Part shown: positions 41,601-56,600 of the stretch, one piece after another
How the letters are laid out: every line of letters begins with the position of its first letter
Numbering within the stretch: the first letter of the stretch is position 1
Assembly: GCF_910592395.1 (NCBI RefSeq)
Contig: NC_088325.1
Coordinates: 12,960,109 to 13,024,108 of the forward strand
Direction: 5' to 3'
Source: Lineus longissimus
Taxonomy: Eukaryota > Nemertea > Pilidiophora > Heteronemertea > Lineidae
Length of the DNA stretch: 64,000 nucleotides
Position numbers and translations under genes: made by a program
Notes under the pieces: model-generated
Told to the model about the DNA's origin: nothing
The model's input: the letters and a program-made list of their open reading frames with translations, nothing else
The model's database searches: none

Positions 41601-44600
41601 GAACCAACTACAGAACCAACAACCGACGAGTCAACCGCAGAACCAACTACAGGACCAACAACTGACGAGTCGACCACTGAACCAACTACAGAACCAACAA
41701 CCGACGAGTCAACCGCAGAACCAACTACAGGACCAACAACTGACGAGTCAACCACTGAACCAACTACAGGGCCAACAACCGAAGAGTCAACCGCAGAACC
41801 AACTACAGGACCAACAACTGACGAGTCAACCACTGAACCAACTACAGAACCAACAACTGACGAGTCAACCGCAGAACCAACTACAGGACCAACAACTGAT
41901 GAGTCAACCACTGAACCAACTACACGATCAACAGCCAGTGAGTCAACCATGGAACCAACTACAGAACCAACAACTGATGAGTCAACAACTGAACCAACTA
42001 CACGATCAACACCCGTTGAGTCAACCACGGAATCAACTACACGATCAACACCCGATGAGTCAACCATAGAATCAACTACAGAATTAACAACTGACGAGTC
42101 GACCACTGAACCAACTACAGGACCAACAACTGACGAGTCGACCAATGAACCAACTACAGAACCAACAACTGACGAGTCAACCACTGAACAAACTACAGGG
42201 CCAACAACTGACGAGTCAACTATAAAATCAACTACAGAACCAACAACTGATGAGTCAACCACGAAACCAACTTTAGGACCAACAACCGACGAGTCAACCA
42301 CTGAACCAACTACAGGACCAACAACCGACGAGTCAACCGCGGAACCAACTACAGGACCAACAACTGACGAGTCATCCACTGAACCAACTACAGGGCCAAC
42401 AACCGAAGAGTCAACCGCAGAACCAACTACAGGACCAGCAACTGACGAGTCGACCACTGAACCAACTACAGAACCAGCAACTGACGAGTCAACCACTGAA
42501 CCAACTACAGAACCAACAACTGACGAGTCAACCGCAGAACCAACTACAGGACCAACAACTGATGAGTCAACCACTGAACCAACTACACGATCAACAGCCA
42601 GTGAGTCAACCACGGAACCAACTACAGAACCAACAACTGATGAGTCAACAACTGAACCAACTACACGATCAACACCCGTTGAGTCAACCACGGAATCAAC
42701 TACACGATCAACACCCGATGAGTCAACCATGGAACCAACTACACGATCAACACCCGATGAGTCAACCATGGAACCAACTACAGAACCAACAACCGACGAG
42801 TCAACCATGGAACCAACTACAGGACCAGCAACTGACGAGTCGACCACGGAACCAACTACAGGACCAACAACCGACGAGTCAACCACTGAACCAACTACAG
42901 GACCAACAACTGATGAGTCAACCACGAAACCAACTTCAGGACCAACAACCGACGAGTCAACCACTGAACCAACTACAGGACCAACAACCGACGAGTCAAC
43001 CGCGGAACCAACTACAGGACCAACAACTGACGAGTCATCCACTGAACCAACTACAGGGCCAACAACCGAAGAGTCAACCGCAGAACCAACTACAGGACCA
43101 ACAACTGACGAGTCAACCACAGAACCAACTACAGGACCAACAACTGACGAGTCATCCACTGAACCAACTACAGAACCAACAACTGACGAGTCAACCGCAG
43201 AACCAACTTCAGGACCAACAACTGATGAGTCAACCACTGAACCAACTACAGGACCAACAACTGACGAGTCAACCACTGAACCAACTACAGAACCAACAAC
43301 TGACGAGTCAACCGCAGAACCAACTACAGGACCAACAACTGATGAGTCAACCACTGAACCAACTACACGATCAACAGCCAGTGAGTCAACCACGGAACCA
43401 ACTACAGAACCAACAACTGATGAGTCAACAACTGAACCAACTACACGATCAACACCCGTTGAGTCAACCACGGAATCAACTACACGATCAACACCCGATG
43501 AGTCAACCATGGAACCAACTACACGATCAACACCCGATGAGTCAACCATGGAACCAACTACAGAACCAACAACCGACGAGTCAACCATGGAACCAACTAC
43601 AGAACCAACAACCGACGAGTCAACCATGGAACCAACTACAGAACCAACAACCGACGAGTCAACCATGGAACCAACTACAGGACCAACAACTGACGAGTCA
43701 ACAACGGAACCAACCACAAAACCAACAACTGACAAGTCAAGGACGGAGCCAAGTTCAGGACAATCAACGGACGAGTCAAACGCGGAACCAACTACAGGAC
43801 TAAGTAGAGAAGCAACAGCTGAAGATACAACCAATGAACCATCTATAGAATCAACGGCAGAAGAGTCTTTTACGGAACCAACTTTTAAAGAAACAACTGA
43901 CGAACCATCTACAAAATCAGTTCCTGGTACTTCGACGATTACTGAGCTTACCACCCCTGGAAGTACTAAAAAGGCATCAGAGGAGGTAGAGTCAAGCTCT
44001 TGGGAAGTTGGCGAGGCTATGTTAGGTACGTTTTAGGTTGTTGAATAATTTGTGTGATGTCCTTTCGACCGTCATAACAATTCCGCCCGTCACGAATGAT
44101 GTATTTTTTTTCTGAATAGATGTATGGGGTTTAAAGCAAATATTGCTGGTTACATAGTGTCATATACAGATACTGTATAGAAATAAATCATTGCTAGTTC
44201 TCCAGGTATTTTCGAGAGCAGAAACTCTTTGGTTATCGAATAATAAATCTCGGGGAGCTTGGGTATGTCAAGCCAACAATGCAGCTTTCTGCTACGCTAG
44301 TCTGGATGACCCCTGAAGGTACTTGTGAGTGCTAACCAAGCATCAATACATGTAGTGTTATGTTAGAACATTTTGTTTTTACACAGCAATACGAGGCATT
44401 GTAGTGAAATATTAAATTCGGTTAAAACTGCCATGTGAATGTTATGATATGATAGAACTGGTTCATGTTTAAAACGAACTGTATTTGAGTTCAGTATCAT
44501 CATGTCAGTATTGTCAGTTCAAGTCCCACAGATATGCTTGACCTTTCAAAAGTTGCTATACGCAATTGAAAACTTGGATGATATCATGGGCATAACTTGA

Positions 44601-47600
44601 ATGAAACGGAGAAAATGTCTCCTGATATTATATACACGCCATATCAGTGATTATGATTATGGCATACTTTCTTTAGACTCAGATATAATAGTCGATTATC
44701 TTTTGACCTTTCGCGGCAGTTTTAGCAGCGGCAACATCTATGTCCTGCACAAGTCCGATCCGTAATCTTAAATACCATTTCGTAGGTTAGAACTCTTACA
44801 AAACGAAGTGAATGCTAATTCCAAGAATAGGAGTCAGTTCTTAGTTCTGCAGCGAACAGACTACAATGCTTGAAATTGGATTTGTTTCATTTTAAATGAG
44901 TTCTAATTGCTTTAGGATTTCAAAGTTTTGTTAAAATGGTGTTGCATGTGGTCAAGCCGTAATTGAATCGAAGATTGCATTAGCCAACTATTATTCACTA
45001 TCAATTTTAACTGTTACTGTAAACTTTTAAAACATGCCTTTGAATGAAGTGCTGAACACTTTGATCAACAGTGGCCTTATCTATTTCAGTTGAGTGCCTT
45101 GTCCGGATACACACTGCAAAACAGTACATGAAGGACTGGGAGAGTGCTTACTCTCCTGCATGGAACACAGAGGCGGCTCTTTTTGAAAGCGAAGTAGGTG
45201 CTTGTATGTTCATTTCAGTTGTGGGGTATCTCATCGGCAGCAGGTACAAGAAGTTTGGAAAACGATGCAATGCACGGGTAGTAGGCTTGCTCACGAACAA
45301 CGTGTGTCCTTAAGTGTTGAACACATGACCTCCCCTGTACACGAGTAAGCGTTCTGACCACTACCCCAAGACTGATTTCTCAACAACGAATTTAAAGCAA
45401 GTATTCTGTGGCATTCATTAACACTTTGCATTCATGCTTCGATATTTATGGTGATGAGGAATTGAGATATATATATGTTTCAAATGACAACAGCTTAATT
45501 GATTTCTTTTGAACTGATATTTTTTTACCGCTGCGATGATTGATTGACATACAGGTACCATAACCTCCTTGCTGTTACGTCACTAACAACTGTTTTTAAA
45601 CTGAAGTTATGGCTCTCATCATTATCGTCAAAACTGATCTGCTTTTCTTTCAGATATGTCCTAAATTTGGAAGATCTGAGAGATGTGCAGTAACCGAAAT
45701 AAGGTAGGTTCTAATCTGAAATTGTTTTTATGGGAAAATGTGTTTCTACAGGGAAGTGTTCAACACAAGTGCTGTGAAGTTTTAGTGTGTTTTTTATTCT
45801 AGAATAGTGTGCAGTGGGATACCTCAAAATAGTTCAGGCACGTTTAAACTATTTGGGGTATGTGTTGTATCAACTCAATTTATTTTACAGTGAAGGCAGT
45901 ACAATTTATCAGCTAAGTCTGAATTTCAACACGACTAATCTGAACGCAACACTGAGCGAGGTTAGAACAAGTGCAGAGAACATAACGAGCTACGATGGCT
46001 ATGCTGTCAACAGTAGCGGTGAGTATTCCAGCATGGTATTCAATATTTAGAGACTCTTGCCTATAATTAGTCTTGCCTAATACTAAGTACACCAGGAAGA
46101 GTTAGCTGTAATAGCGGATGGTAATGGTGCTCGTTTATGGTGAAGCGTTTATTGACGAAACGGGCTGTCGATATCGTCTTGGTTGTCACACAGTTTGCAT
46201 GTTAAGCAGAGCGTTTTGACGTAGCTAGGATTGTCATAAAAGCAGTTCAAAACTCATTCAATCAAGTGCTATCGGACTGATAGTGAGAAAGAATAATTGG
46301 CTACCATTTTACTTGCTACTTATCGCCTATTTCGTAGATGTAGCAGTTCCAGGACTGTCTATTTCATGCATGTATAGAGGCATTGGAATATCTGGAATTA
46401 TAGTTGTTAGTATGGAATTATGCTGAAATATGACACATTGATATATATCTTTCAGCTCTGACTATGAGTTACGCTGTAATTTCTGCACTATCATCAACTA
46501 CTACCGGCAGTACCCTAACAGCAGACGAGTCCACACAACAATCCAGAGAAATTACTGATGAATCTACGACAGAACCAGACAGTTCGACTCAAAAGCCCAC
46601 AACGGAACGATCACCGTCATCCACAGAACAATCTGCAGAAAGTACTGATGAGGCTACCACAGGACGAAGCAGCACGCCTCAAGAGCCCGCAACAGAACCG
46701 GCATCCACATATCAATCTTCAGAAAGTACCGATGAGACTACGACAAAACCAGGCAGTACAACTCAATGGCCAACAACGTTACCGTCATCTGCAAAACAAT
46801 CGACAGGAAGTACCGATGAGACTACGACAGAACCAGCCAGTTCGACTCAAGAGCCTACAACCGAAACAGAACCAGGCAGTACGACTCACGAGGCTTCAAC
46901 CAAAACCGAGGCAGAAACAATCACTGAAGCGTCTTCGACTACCACCGAGGCAGATACTACAACCCAAGAGGAAGTTTCAACCAACACAGAGGCAGAAATA
47001 ACAACCACTGAGGGGGTTTCAAACACTACCAAGGAAGAAATTACAGCCACAAAAGAGGCTTCACCCACCACCGAGGTAGAAATAACAACCACAGAGGAGG
47101 CCATAACAACCAACAAGGCACAAACCACAAACGCTGAAGCGGCTTCAACCACCATCGAGGCAGAGACAACAGTCACTGAAGCGGCTTCAACCAACACCGA
47201 GGCAGAAACAACGTTCACAACGGAGGCTACAACCACAAGCGGGGCAGATACAACGTTCACACCGGAGGCTGCAACCACCAGCGAGGCAGATACAACATTA
47301 ACAACACTGGTTGCAACCACCGGCGAGGCAGATACAACGTTTACAATGGAGACTGCAACCACCAGCGAGGCAGATACAACGTTCACAACGGAGGCTGCAA
47401 CCACCAGCGAGACAGATAAAACGTTAACAACGGAGGCTGTAACCACCAGCGAGGCAGAGACAACGTTTACAACGGAGGCTGCAACCACCAGCGAGACAGA
47501 TACAACGTTCACAACGGAGGCTGCAACCATCAGCGAGACAGATACAACGTTCACAACGGAGGCTGCAACCACCAGCGAACAAGAAACTTCAACCACCAGC

Positions 47601-50600
47601 AGGGCAGATACAACTTTTACAACGGAGGCTGCAACCACCAACGAAGCAGATACAACGTTTACAACGGAGGCTTCAACCACCAGCAAGGCAGATACAACGT
47701 TTACAACGGAGGTTGCAACCACCAGCGAGGATGATACAACGTTCACAACGGAGGCTGCAACCATCAGCGAGACAGATACAACGTTCACAACTGAGGCTGC
47801 AACCACCAGCGAGGCAGAAACTTCAACCACCGGCAAGGCAAATACAATGCTTACAACAAAGGCTGCAAACACCAGCGAGGTAGATACAATGTTCACAACG
47901 GAGGCTGCAACCATCAGCGAGACAAAGACAACGTTTACAACGGAGGCTGCAACCACCAGCGAAGCAGATACAACGTTCACAACGGAGGCTGCAACCACCA
48001 GCAAGACAGATACAACGTTCACAACGGAGGCTGCAACCACCAGCGAGGCAGATACAACGTTCACAACGGAGGCTGCAATCACCAGTGAGGCAGATACAAC
48101 GTTCACAACGATGGCTGCAACCACCAGCGAGACAGATACAACGTTAACAACGGAGGCTGCAACCATCAGCGAGACAAAGACAACGTTTACAACGGAGGCT
48201 GCAACCACCAGCGAAGCAGATACAACGTTCACAACGATGGCTGCAACCACCAGCGAGACAGATACAACGTTAACAACGGAGGCTGCAACCATCAGCGAGA
48301 CAAAGACAACGTTTACAACGGAGGCTGCAACCACCAGCGAAGCAGATACAACGTTCACAACGGAGGCTGCAACCACCAGCAAGACAGACACAACGTTCAC
48401 AACGGAGGCTGCAACCACCAGCGAGGCAGATACAACGTTCACAACGGAGGTTGCAATCACCAGTGAGGCAGAGACAACGTTTTCAACGGAGGCTGCAACC
48501 ACCAGTGAGACAGATACAACGTTCACAACGGAGGCTGCAACCATCATCGAGACAGATACAACGTTCACAACGGAGGCTGCAATCACCAGCGAACCAGAAA
48601 CTTCAACCACCAGCAGGGCAGATACAACTTTTACAACGGAGGCTGCAACCACCAGCGAAGCAGATTCAACGTTTACAACGGAGGCTGCAACCACCAGCGA
48701 GGCAGATACAACGTTAAGAACAGAGGCTTCAACCACCAGCGAGGCAGAGACAACGTTTACAACGGAGGCTGCAATCACCAGTGAGGCAGAAACTTCAACC
48801 ACCAGCGGGGCAGATACAACGTTCACAACGGAGGCTGCAACCACCAGCGAGGCAGATACAACATTAACAACAGAGGTTGCAACCACCGGCGAGGCAGATA
48901 CAACGTTTACAATGGAGACTGCAACCACCAGCGAGGCAGAAACAACGTTCACAACGGAAGCAGTAACCACCAGCGAGGCAGAAACTTCAACCACCGTCGA
49001 GGCAGATACAACGTTCACAACGGAGGCTAAAACCACAAGCGGGGCAGATACAACGTTCACAACGGAGGCTGCAACCACCAGCGAGGCAGATACAACGTTC
49101 ACAACGGAGGCAGCAACCGCCGGCGAGGCAGATACAACGTTTACAATGGAGACTGCAACCACCAGCGAGGCAGATACAATGTTCACAACGGAGGCTGCAA
49201 CCACCAGCGGGGCAGATACAACGTTCACAACGGAAGCATCAACCACCAGCGCGGCAGATACAAAATTCACAACAGAGGCTGCAACCACCGGCGAGGCAGA
49301 TACAACGTTTACAATGGAGACTGCAACCACCAGCGAGGCAGATACAACGTTCACAACGGAGGCTGCAACCACCGGCGAGGCAGAGACAACGTTAACAACG
49401 GAATCATCAACCACCAGCGTGGCAGATACAACGTTTACAACGCAGTCTGCAACCATCAGCGAAGCAGATACAACGTTCACAACGGAGGCTGCAACCACCA
49501 GCGAGGCAGATACAACGTTTACAATGGAGACTGCAACCATCAGCGAAGCAGATACAACGTTCACAACGGAGGCTGCAACCACCAGCGAGGCAGAAACTTC
49601 AACCACCAGCGGGGCAGATAGAACGTTCACAACGGAAGCATCAACCACCAGCGTGGCAGATACAACGTTTACAACGGAGGCTGCAACCACCAGCGAGGCA
49701 GAAACTTCAACCACCAGCGGGGCAGATACAACGTTCACAACGGAAGCATCAACCACCAGCGTGGCAGATACAACGTTCACAACGGAAGCTGCAACCACCA
49801 GCGAGGCAGAAACAATGTTCACAACGGAAGCTGCAACCACCAGCGAGGCAGAAACTTCAACCACCGACGAGGCAGATACAACGTTTACAACGGAGGCTAC
49901 AACCACCAGCGAGGCAGATACAACGTTCACAATGGAGACTGCAACCACCAGCGAGGCAGATACAACGTTTACAACGGAAGCAGTTACCACCAGCGAGGCA
50001 GAAACTTCAACCACCGGCGAGGCAGATACAACGTTTACAACGGAAGCAGTTACCACCAGCGAGGCAGAAACTTCAACCACCGGCGAGGCAGATACAACGT
50101 TTACAACGGAGGCTACAACCACCAGCGAGGCAGATACAACGTTCACAACGGAGGCTGCAACTACCAGAGAAGCAGAAGCAACCTCCACAACGGATGCTGT
50201 AACCACCAGCGAGACAAAAAGAATCTCTACGACGGAGGCTGTAACCACCAGCGAGACAGAAACAGCCTCCACAATAGAGGCAGCAACCACCAGCGAAGCA
50301 GAATTAACGACCACAACAGAGATTGCATCCACCGTCGAGGCAGAAGCGGCAATCACGACGGAGGCTGTAACCACCCCTGATGTAGATATAGAAGCTGCAA
50401 CCACAACTAAGGCAGAAATAAGCACCACATCAGAGGATGCAACCACAACTGAGACAGAAATGACAACCGCAGCAACGAATGCAGAATTAGCAACCACAGC
50501 AGCGGCAGCAACCACAGCCGAGGCAGAAATAACGACATCAGTGGAGGCCGCAACCACGGAGGCAGAATTAACAACCGAAGCAAAGGTGGAAGCTACATCG

Positions 50601-53600
50601 GAGGCCGAAATAAGTACCACAGCAGAGGTGATAGCTATGACGGAGGCAGAAATATCTACTACAGTAGAGGCTGCAGAAGTAACAGCCATAACAGAGGCGG
50701 TAACCACAACAGATGCGGCAACCACAGCAGCGAGTGCTACAAAAGAGGCTGCATCCCCCACAGAAGAAGCGTCGACAACTACGAAATCAGAGGAGGTTGA
50801 TACCAGCTCCAAAGAAGACAAGTCAAGCTCTAAAGAAATAGGAGAGGCTATAATAGGTGAGATAATTAAACAATTGATTAAAAAATTGGTCGTGAAATTC
50901 TGATAGAAACTGAAGTAAGGCATGGGTAAATGCAAAATTCCCCAAGGACATCCTGTAGAAATAGCACATGTGACGTGCTGTTTCGACAAGATGTCCTGGG
51001 GACATCTTAATGGCTTTTCTGGGTCTGTTCAGGGAAGGGGAGATTTCCCGTGAAAAATAGTCCAATGCTATATCCTATATCCTGCGTTTCCTTCAGAAAT
51101 CAGTCGAAATCAAGAATGGGACGGCTGTGTTTCGCTTTTTCAATATCGCTCAATTCTAAGATACTGCTTTAAATTTTTCCAGAAGCCAAAGAAACTCAGA
51201 CTGCATTATTTGACTATCACTTTTAGATAAAGTATAACTATAGGATAGTCCATATTACAACATTGATACTTTTGAAAGCGTCCGATAGTTTTTTTTATAT
51301 TGTACCATGATAGCTATTGCACCTGCCCAGTTTATTGTACTCTTTTGTACTATTAAAGAAGATATGATACTTAATCACTTGCTCAAATACGTTTTTTTTT
51401 CAGTCGACGTCAATGTCGCCGTCTATACATACAAATATTTCAAGGAAGATTGGGAAAGTAAAAACACAGCAGCGTGGAAAGAAGAGGCAACACTATGCGA
51501 AAATTCGGTATGTAATTTGCCACAGTAACAGTTTTAAAAAAATCAGTGCAGAAAATCTGCACTGCTGGGCTGTCTAATCGAGTACTCAGGCTGCTTTTCG
51601 ACATCCTCTTTATGAGAGAGTATTTGCACTGCCTGAATATCTACTCACTTCAGATATCATCATTTGCATTTTCAGATGTGTCCAAGCTTTAGTGGTTCTG
51701 AACGCTGTGCAGTTTATGACATTAGGTAGGTATCAGGCTCGTTTTCTTCTTAGCCTCTGATTTACTTCATATTGTTGTACATAATATAGAATTAGAAGCA
51801 GGCCAATGTATCTATCAACCTGGATGTCGCCTCTTCTTCCTCTCTTGATCCTCAGAGGAAGAAGTTTAAAGATGAAATCGGATTCTAAAACTAATTCAGT
51901 ATTCAGGATTGGAAAGTGAATTGTTAGGTAATTGCATTCTAAGAGAGACAATCATCAAGTTATTTGTTTTCAGTAAAGGCAGTACTATCTTCAGCTTGAC
52001 ATTAACTTACACCACGACCAATCTCAATGCAACACTGACAGGTATAGAAAAAAGTGGTTCTAACATAACAAGCTACGATGGCAATGGAGTCAACAGCAGT
52101 GGTAAGTCAATTCTTAGTTTATTCATTTATCTGGTATTATCATCAATGTATTCATTATTTGCAAATTGCATGAACAAAGTAGTGAATACATATCTATTGG
52201 CATTTTCCAAGTGATCCAGTAAAATATAATTGGGATGTATAGCAAGTAGATAATTGTGAGAGGTTCATTATATGATATTAACTTTTCTCTCCAGCTTTCA
52301 GAATATTAAGTTATACTCTAAATCCATCAACACCTGCACAAACAACCTCAACAGCAGAGATGCCCTCAGAGATTAAAACATCGTCCATCATAGAACAGGT
52401 TTCAACTGTAAACGAAGAAACAATGTCGACAAGTGACACAAAAACATTTCCAGCCGAGAATTTATCGTCAACAACTGCTGTACTAACTTTGACCAGTGAA
52501 GAGCCATCATCAACAACTCTTGACCTGATTTCTACCAGTGAGGATCAATCGTCTTCACCTCTTGATCTGACTTCCAGCAGTGAGGAGCACATATCTACAA
52601 CTCTTGAACTGATTTCATCAAGTGAGGAGCCATCGTCTACAACACTTCACCTGACCTCACCCAGTGAGATGCCATCGTCTACGACTCTTGAGCTTACCTC
52701 TGCCAGTGAGGAACCATTGCTGACCTCCACCAGTGAGGAGCCGTCATCTACAACTCTTGAGCTGACTTCTGCCAGTGAAGAGCAATCGTCTTCAACTCTT
52801 GAGCTGACTTCCATCAGTGAGGAAGCATCGTCTACAACTCTTGATCTGACTTCCATCAGTGAGGAGCCATCGTCTACAACTATAGATCTGACTTCCACCA
52901 GTAAAGAGCCATCGTCTACAACTCTTGAACTGACCTCTACCAGTGAGCAACCGTCACTAATAACTCTTGAGCTGACTTCTGCAAGTGAGGAGCCATCGTC
53001 TACAACTCTGGATCTCACTTCCACCAGTAGAGAGCCATGGTCTACAACTCTTGAGCCGACTTCAACCATCGAGAGGCAATCGTCTACAACTCCTGAGCTG
53101 AGTTCCACCAGTGAGGAGCCATCGTTTACAACTCTTGAGCTAACCTCTACCAGCGAGGAGCTCTCGTCTACAATGCTTGAGCCGACTTCACCCAGTGAGG
53201 AGCCATTGTCTACAATGCTTGAGCCGACTACATTTAGTGAAAGACAATCATCTACAACTTATGATCTGAGTTCCACCAGTGAGGAGCTACAGTTGACAAC
53301 TGTTGAGCTGACCTCAAGCAGTGAAGAGCCATCATCTACAACTCTTGAGCTGATTTCCACCAGTGAGGAGCCATCGTCTTCAACTGGTGAGCTGAAAACA
53401 ACCAGTGAGGAGCCGTCATCTACTTCTCTTCAGCTGATTTCCACCAGTGAGGAGCCATTGTATTCAACTGCTGAGCTGACAACAACCAGTGAGGAGCCAT
53501 CCTCTGCAACTCTTGATAAGACATCAACCAGCGAGGAGCCACTGTCTTCATCTTTTGAGCCAACTGAAACCAGTGAGGCGCCAACGCCTACAACTCTTCA

Positions 53601-56600
53601 TCTGACTTCCACCACTGCAGAACAATTGTCTGCAACACTTGATAAGACTTCAACTAGTGAGGAACCATCGTCTACAACTCTGGATCTGACTTTCACCAGT
53701 GAGGAACCGTTATCTACAATTCTTGAGCTGACTTCCACCAATGAGCCAATGTCTTCGACTGTTGAGGTGACAACATCCAGTGAGGAGCAGTCCTCTACAA
53801 CTCTTAAGCTGACTTCCACCACTGCAGAACGGTTGTCTACAACGCTTGAGCAGACTTCACCCAGTGAGGAGCCATCGTCTACAACACTTGATAAGACTTC
53901 AACCAGTGAGGAGCTGTTGTCTACAACTACTTCACCCAGTGAGCAACCGTCGTCTTCAACTCTTGAGCCGACTGAAACTAATGAGGAGTCAACGCCTACA
54001 ACTCTTGAACTGACTTCCACTACTGCAGAACAATTGTCAACAATTCTTGATAAGACTTCATCAAGTGAGGAGCCTTCGTCTTCAACTCTTGAGCCAACTG
54101 AAACAAGTGAGGAGCCATCGTCTACAACGCTTGATAAGACTGCAACCAGTGAGGAGCTGTCGTCTACAGCCCTTGAGCCTACTTCGGCCAGTGAGGAGCT
54201 ATCGTCTACAATGCTTGAGCCGACTTCACCCAGTGAGGAGCCATCGTCTACAACACCTGATAAGATTTCAACCAGTGAGGAGCTGTCGTCTACCACCCTT
54301 GAGCCTACTTTGCCCAGTGAAGAGCCGTCGTCTTCAACTCTTCAGCCAACTTCAACCAGTGAGGAGTCATCGACTATCACTCAAGAGTCGATTTCACCCA
54401 GTGAGCAGCCATCGTCTACAACACCTGATAAGACTTCAACCAGTGAGGAGCTGTCGTCAACAATTCTTGAGCCTACTTCACCCATTGAGCAGCCGTTGTC
54501 TACAACTCTTGAGCCAACTGAAACCAGTGAGGAACCATCATCTACAACGCTTGAGCCGACTTCACCCAGTGAGGAGCCATCATCTACAACTTTTGATAAG
54601 ACTTCAACCAGTGAGGAGCTGTTGTCTACAACTCTTCAGCCTTCTTCGCCCAGTGAGGAGCCGTCGTCTACAACTCTTGAGCCAACTTCCACCAGTGATG
54701 AGCCATCGTCTACAACACTTGAGACATCTTCAACGAGTGATGAGCCATCGTCTACAACACTTCTGCTGACTTCACCCAGTGAGGAGCCATCGTCTACAAC
54801 ACTTGATAAGACTTCAACCAGTGAGGAGCTGTCGTCTACAACTCTTGAGCCTACTTTGCCCAGTGAGGAGCCGTCGTCTTCAACTCCTGATGAGACTTCA
54901 ACCAATGAGGAGCCAACGCCTACAACTCTTGAACTGACTTCCACTACTCCAGAACAATTGTCAACAACTCCTGATAAGTCTTCAACAAGTGAGGAACCGT
55001 CGTCTTCAACTCTTGAGCCAACTGAAACCAGTGAGGAGCCATCGTCTACAACGCTTGATAAGACTTCAACCAGTGAGAAGCTGTCGTCTACAACTCTTGA
55101 GCCTACTTTGCCCAGTGAGGAGCCGTCGTCTTCAACTCCTGATGAGACTTCAACCAATGAGGAGCCAACGCCTACAACTCTTGAACTGACTTTCACTACT
55201 CCAGAACAATTGTCAACAACTCCTGATAAGTCTTCAACAAGTGAGGAACCGTCGTCTTCAACTCTTGAGCCAACTGAAACCAGTCAGGAGCCATCGTCTA
55301 CAATGCTTGAGTCGACTTCACCCAGTGAGGATCCATCGTCTACAACACCTGATAAGATTTCAACCAGTGAGGAGCTGTCGTCTACAACCCTTCAGACTAC
55401 TTTGCCCAGTGAAGAGCCGTCGTCTTCAACTCTTCAGCCAACTTCAACCAGTGAGGAGTCATCGACTATCACTCAAGAGTCGATTTCACCCAGTGAGCAG
55501 CCATCGTCTACAACACCAGATAAGACTTCAACCAGTGAGGAGCTGTCGTCAACAATTCCTGAGCCTACTTCACCCATTGAGCAGCCGTTGTCTACAACTC
55601 TTGAACCAACTGAAACCAGTGAGGAGCCATCATCTACAACGCTTGAGCCGACTTCACCCAGTGAGGAGCCATCGTCTACAACTTTTGATAAGACTTCAAC
55701 CAGTGAGGAGCTGTTGTCGACAACTCTTCAGCCTTCTTCGCCCAGTGAGGAGCCGTCGTCTACAACTCTTGAGCCAACTTCCACCAGTGATGAGCCATCG
55801 TCTACAACACTTCTGCTGACTTCACCCAGTGAGGAGCCATCGTCTACAACACTTGATAAGACTTCAACCAGTGAGGAGCTGTCGTCTACAACTCTTGAGC
55901 CTACTTTGCCCAGTGAGGAGCCGTCGTCTTCAACTCCTGATGAGACTTCAACCAATGAGGAGCCAACGCCTACAACTCTTCAACTGACTTCCACTACTCC
56001 AGAACAATTGTCAACAACTCCTGATAAGTCTTCAACAAGTGAGGAACCGTCGTCTTCAACTCTTGAGCCAACTGAAACCAGTGAGGAGCCATCGTCTACA
56101 ACGCTTGATAAGACTTCAACCAGTCAGGAGATGTCGTCTACAGCCCTAGAGCCTACTTCGGCCAGTGAGGAGCCATCGTCTACAATGCTTGAGTCGACTT
56201 CACCCAGTGAGGATCCATCGTCTACAACACCTGATAAGATTTCAACCAGTGAGGAGCTGTCGTCTACAACCCTTCAGACTACTTTACCCAGTGAAGAGCC
56301 GTCGTCTTCAACTCTTCAGCCAACTTCAACCAATGAGGAGTCATCGACTATCACTCAAGAGTCGACTTCACCCCGTGAGCAGCCATTGTCTACAACACCT
56401 GATAAGACTTCAACCAGTGAGGAGCTGTCATCCACAATTCTTGAGCGTACTTCACCCAGTGAGCAGCCGTCGTCTTCAACTCTTGAGCCAACAGAAACCA
56501 GTGAGGAGCCAACGCCTACAATTCTTGATCTGACTTCCACAACTGCAGAACAATTGTCAACAACTTTTGATAAGACTTCAACCAGTGAGGAACTGTCGTC

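Noticed and set aside
42562-43803. Forward Gln/Asn-rich frame in block 2
   Set aside because: Out of frame with the SEA exons and linker; a by-product of the repeat.
40415-43954. Minus-strand frame of about 1180 codons over block 2
   Set aside because: Shadow of the 39-bp array.
46886-50989. Minus-strand frame of about 1370 codons over block 3
   Set aside because: Shadow of the 42-bp array.
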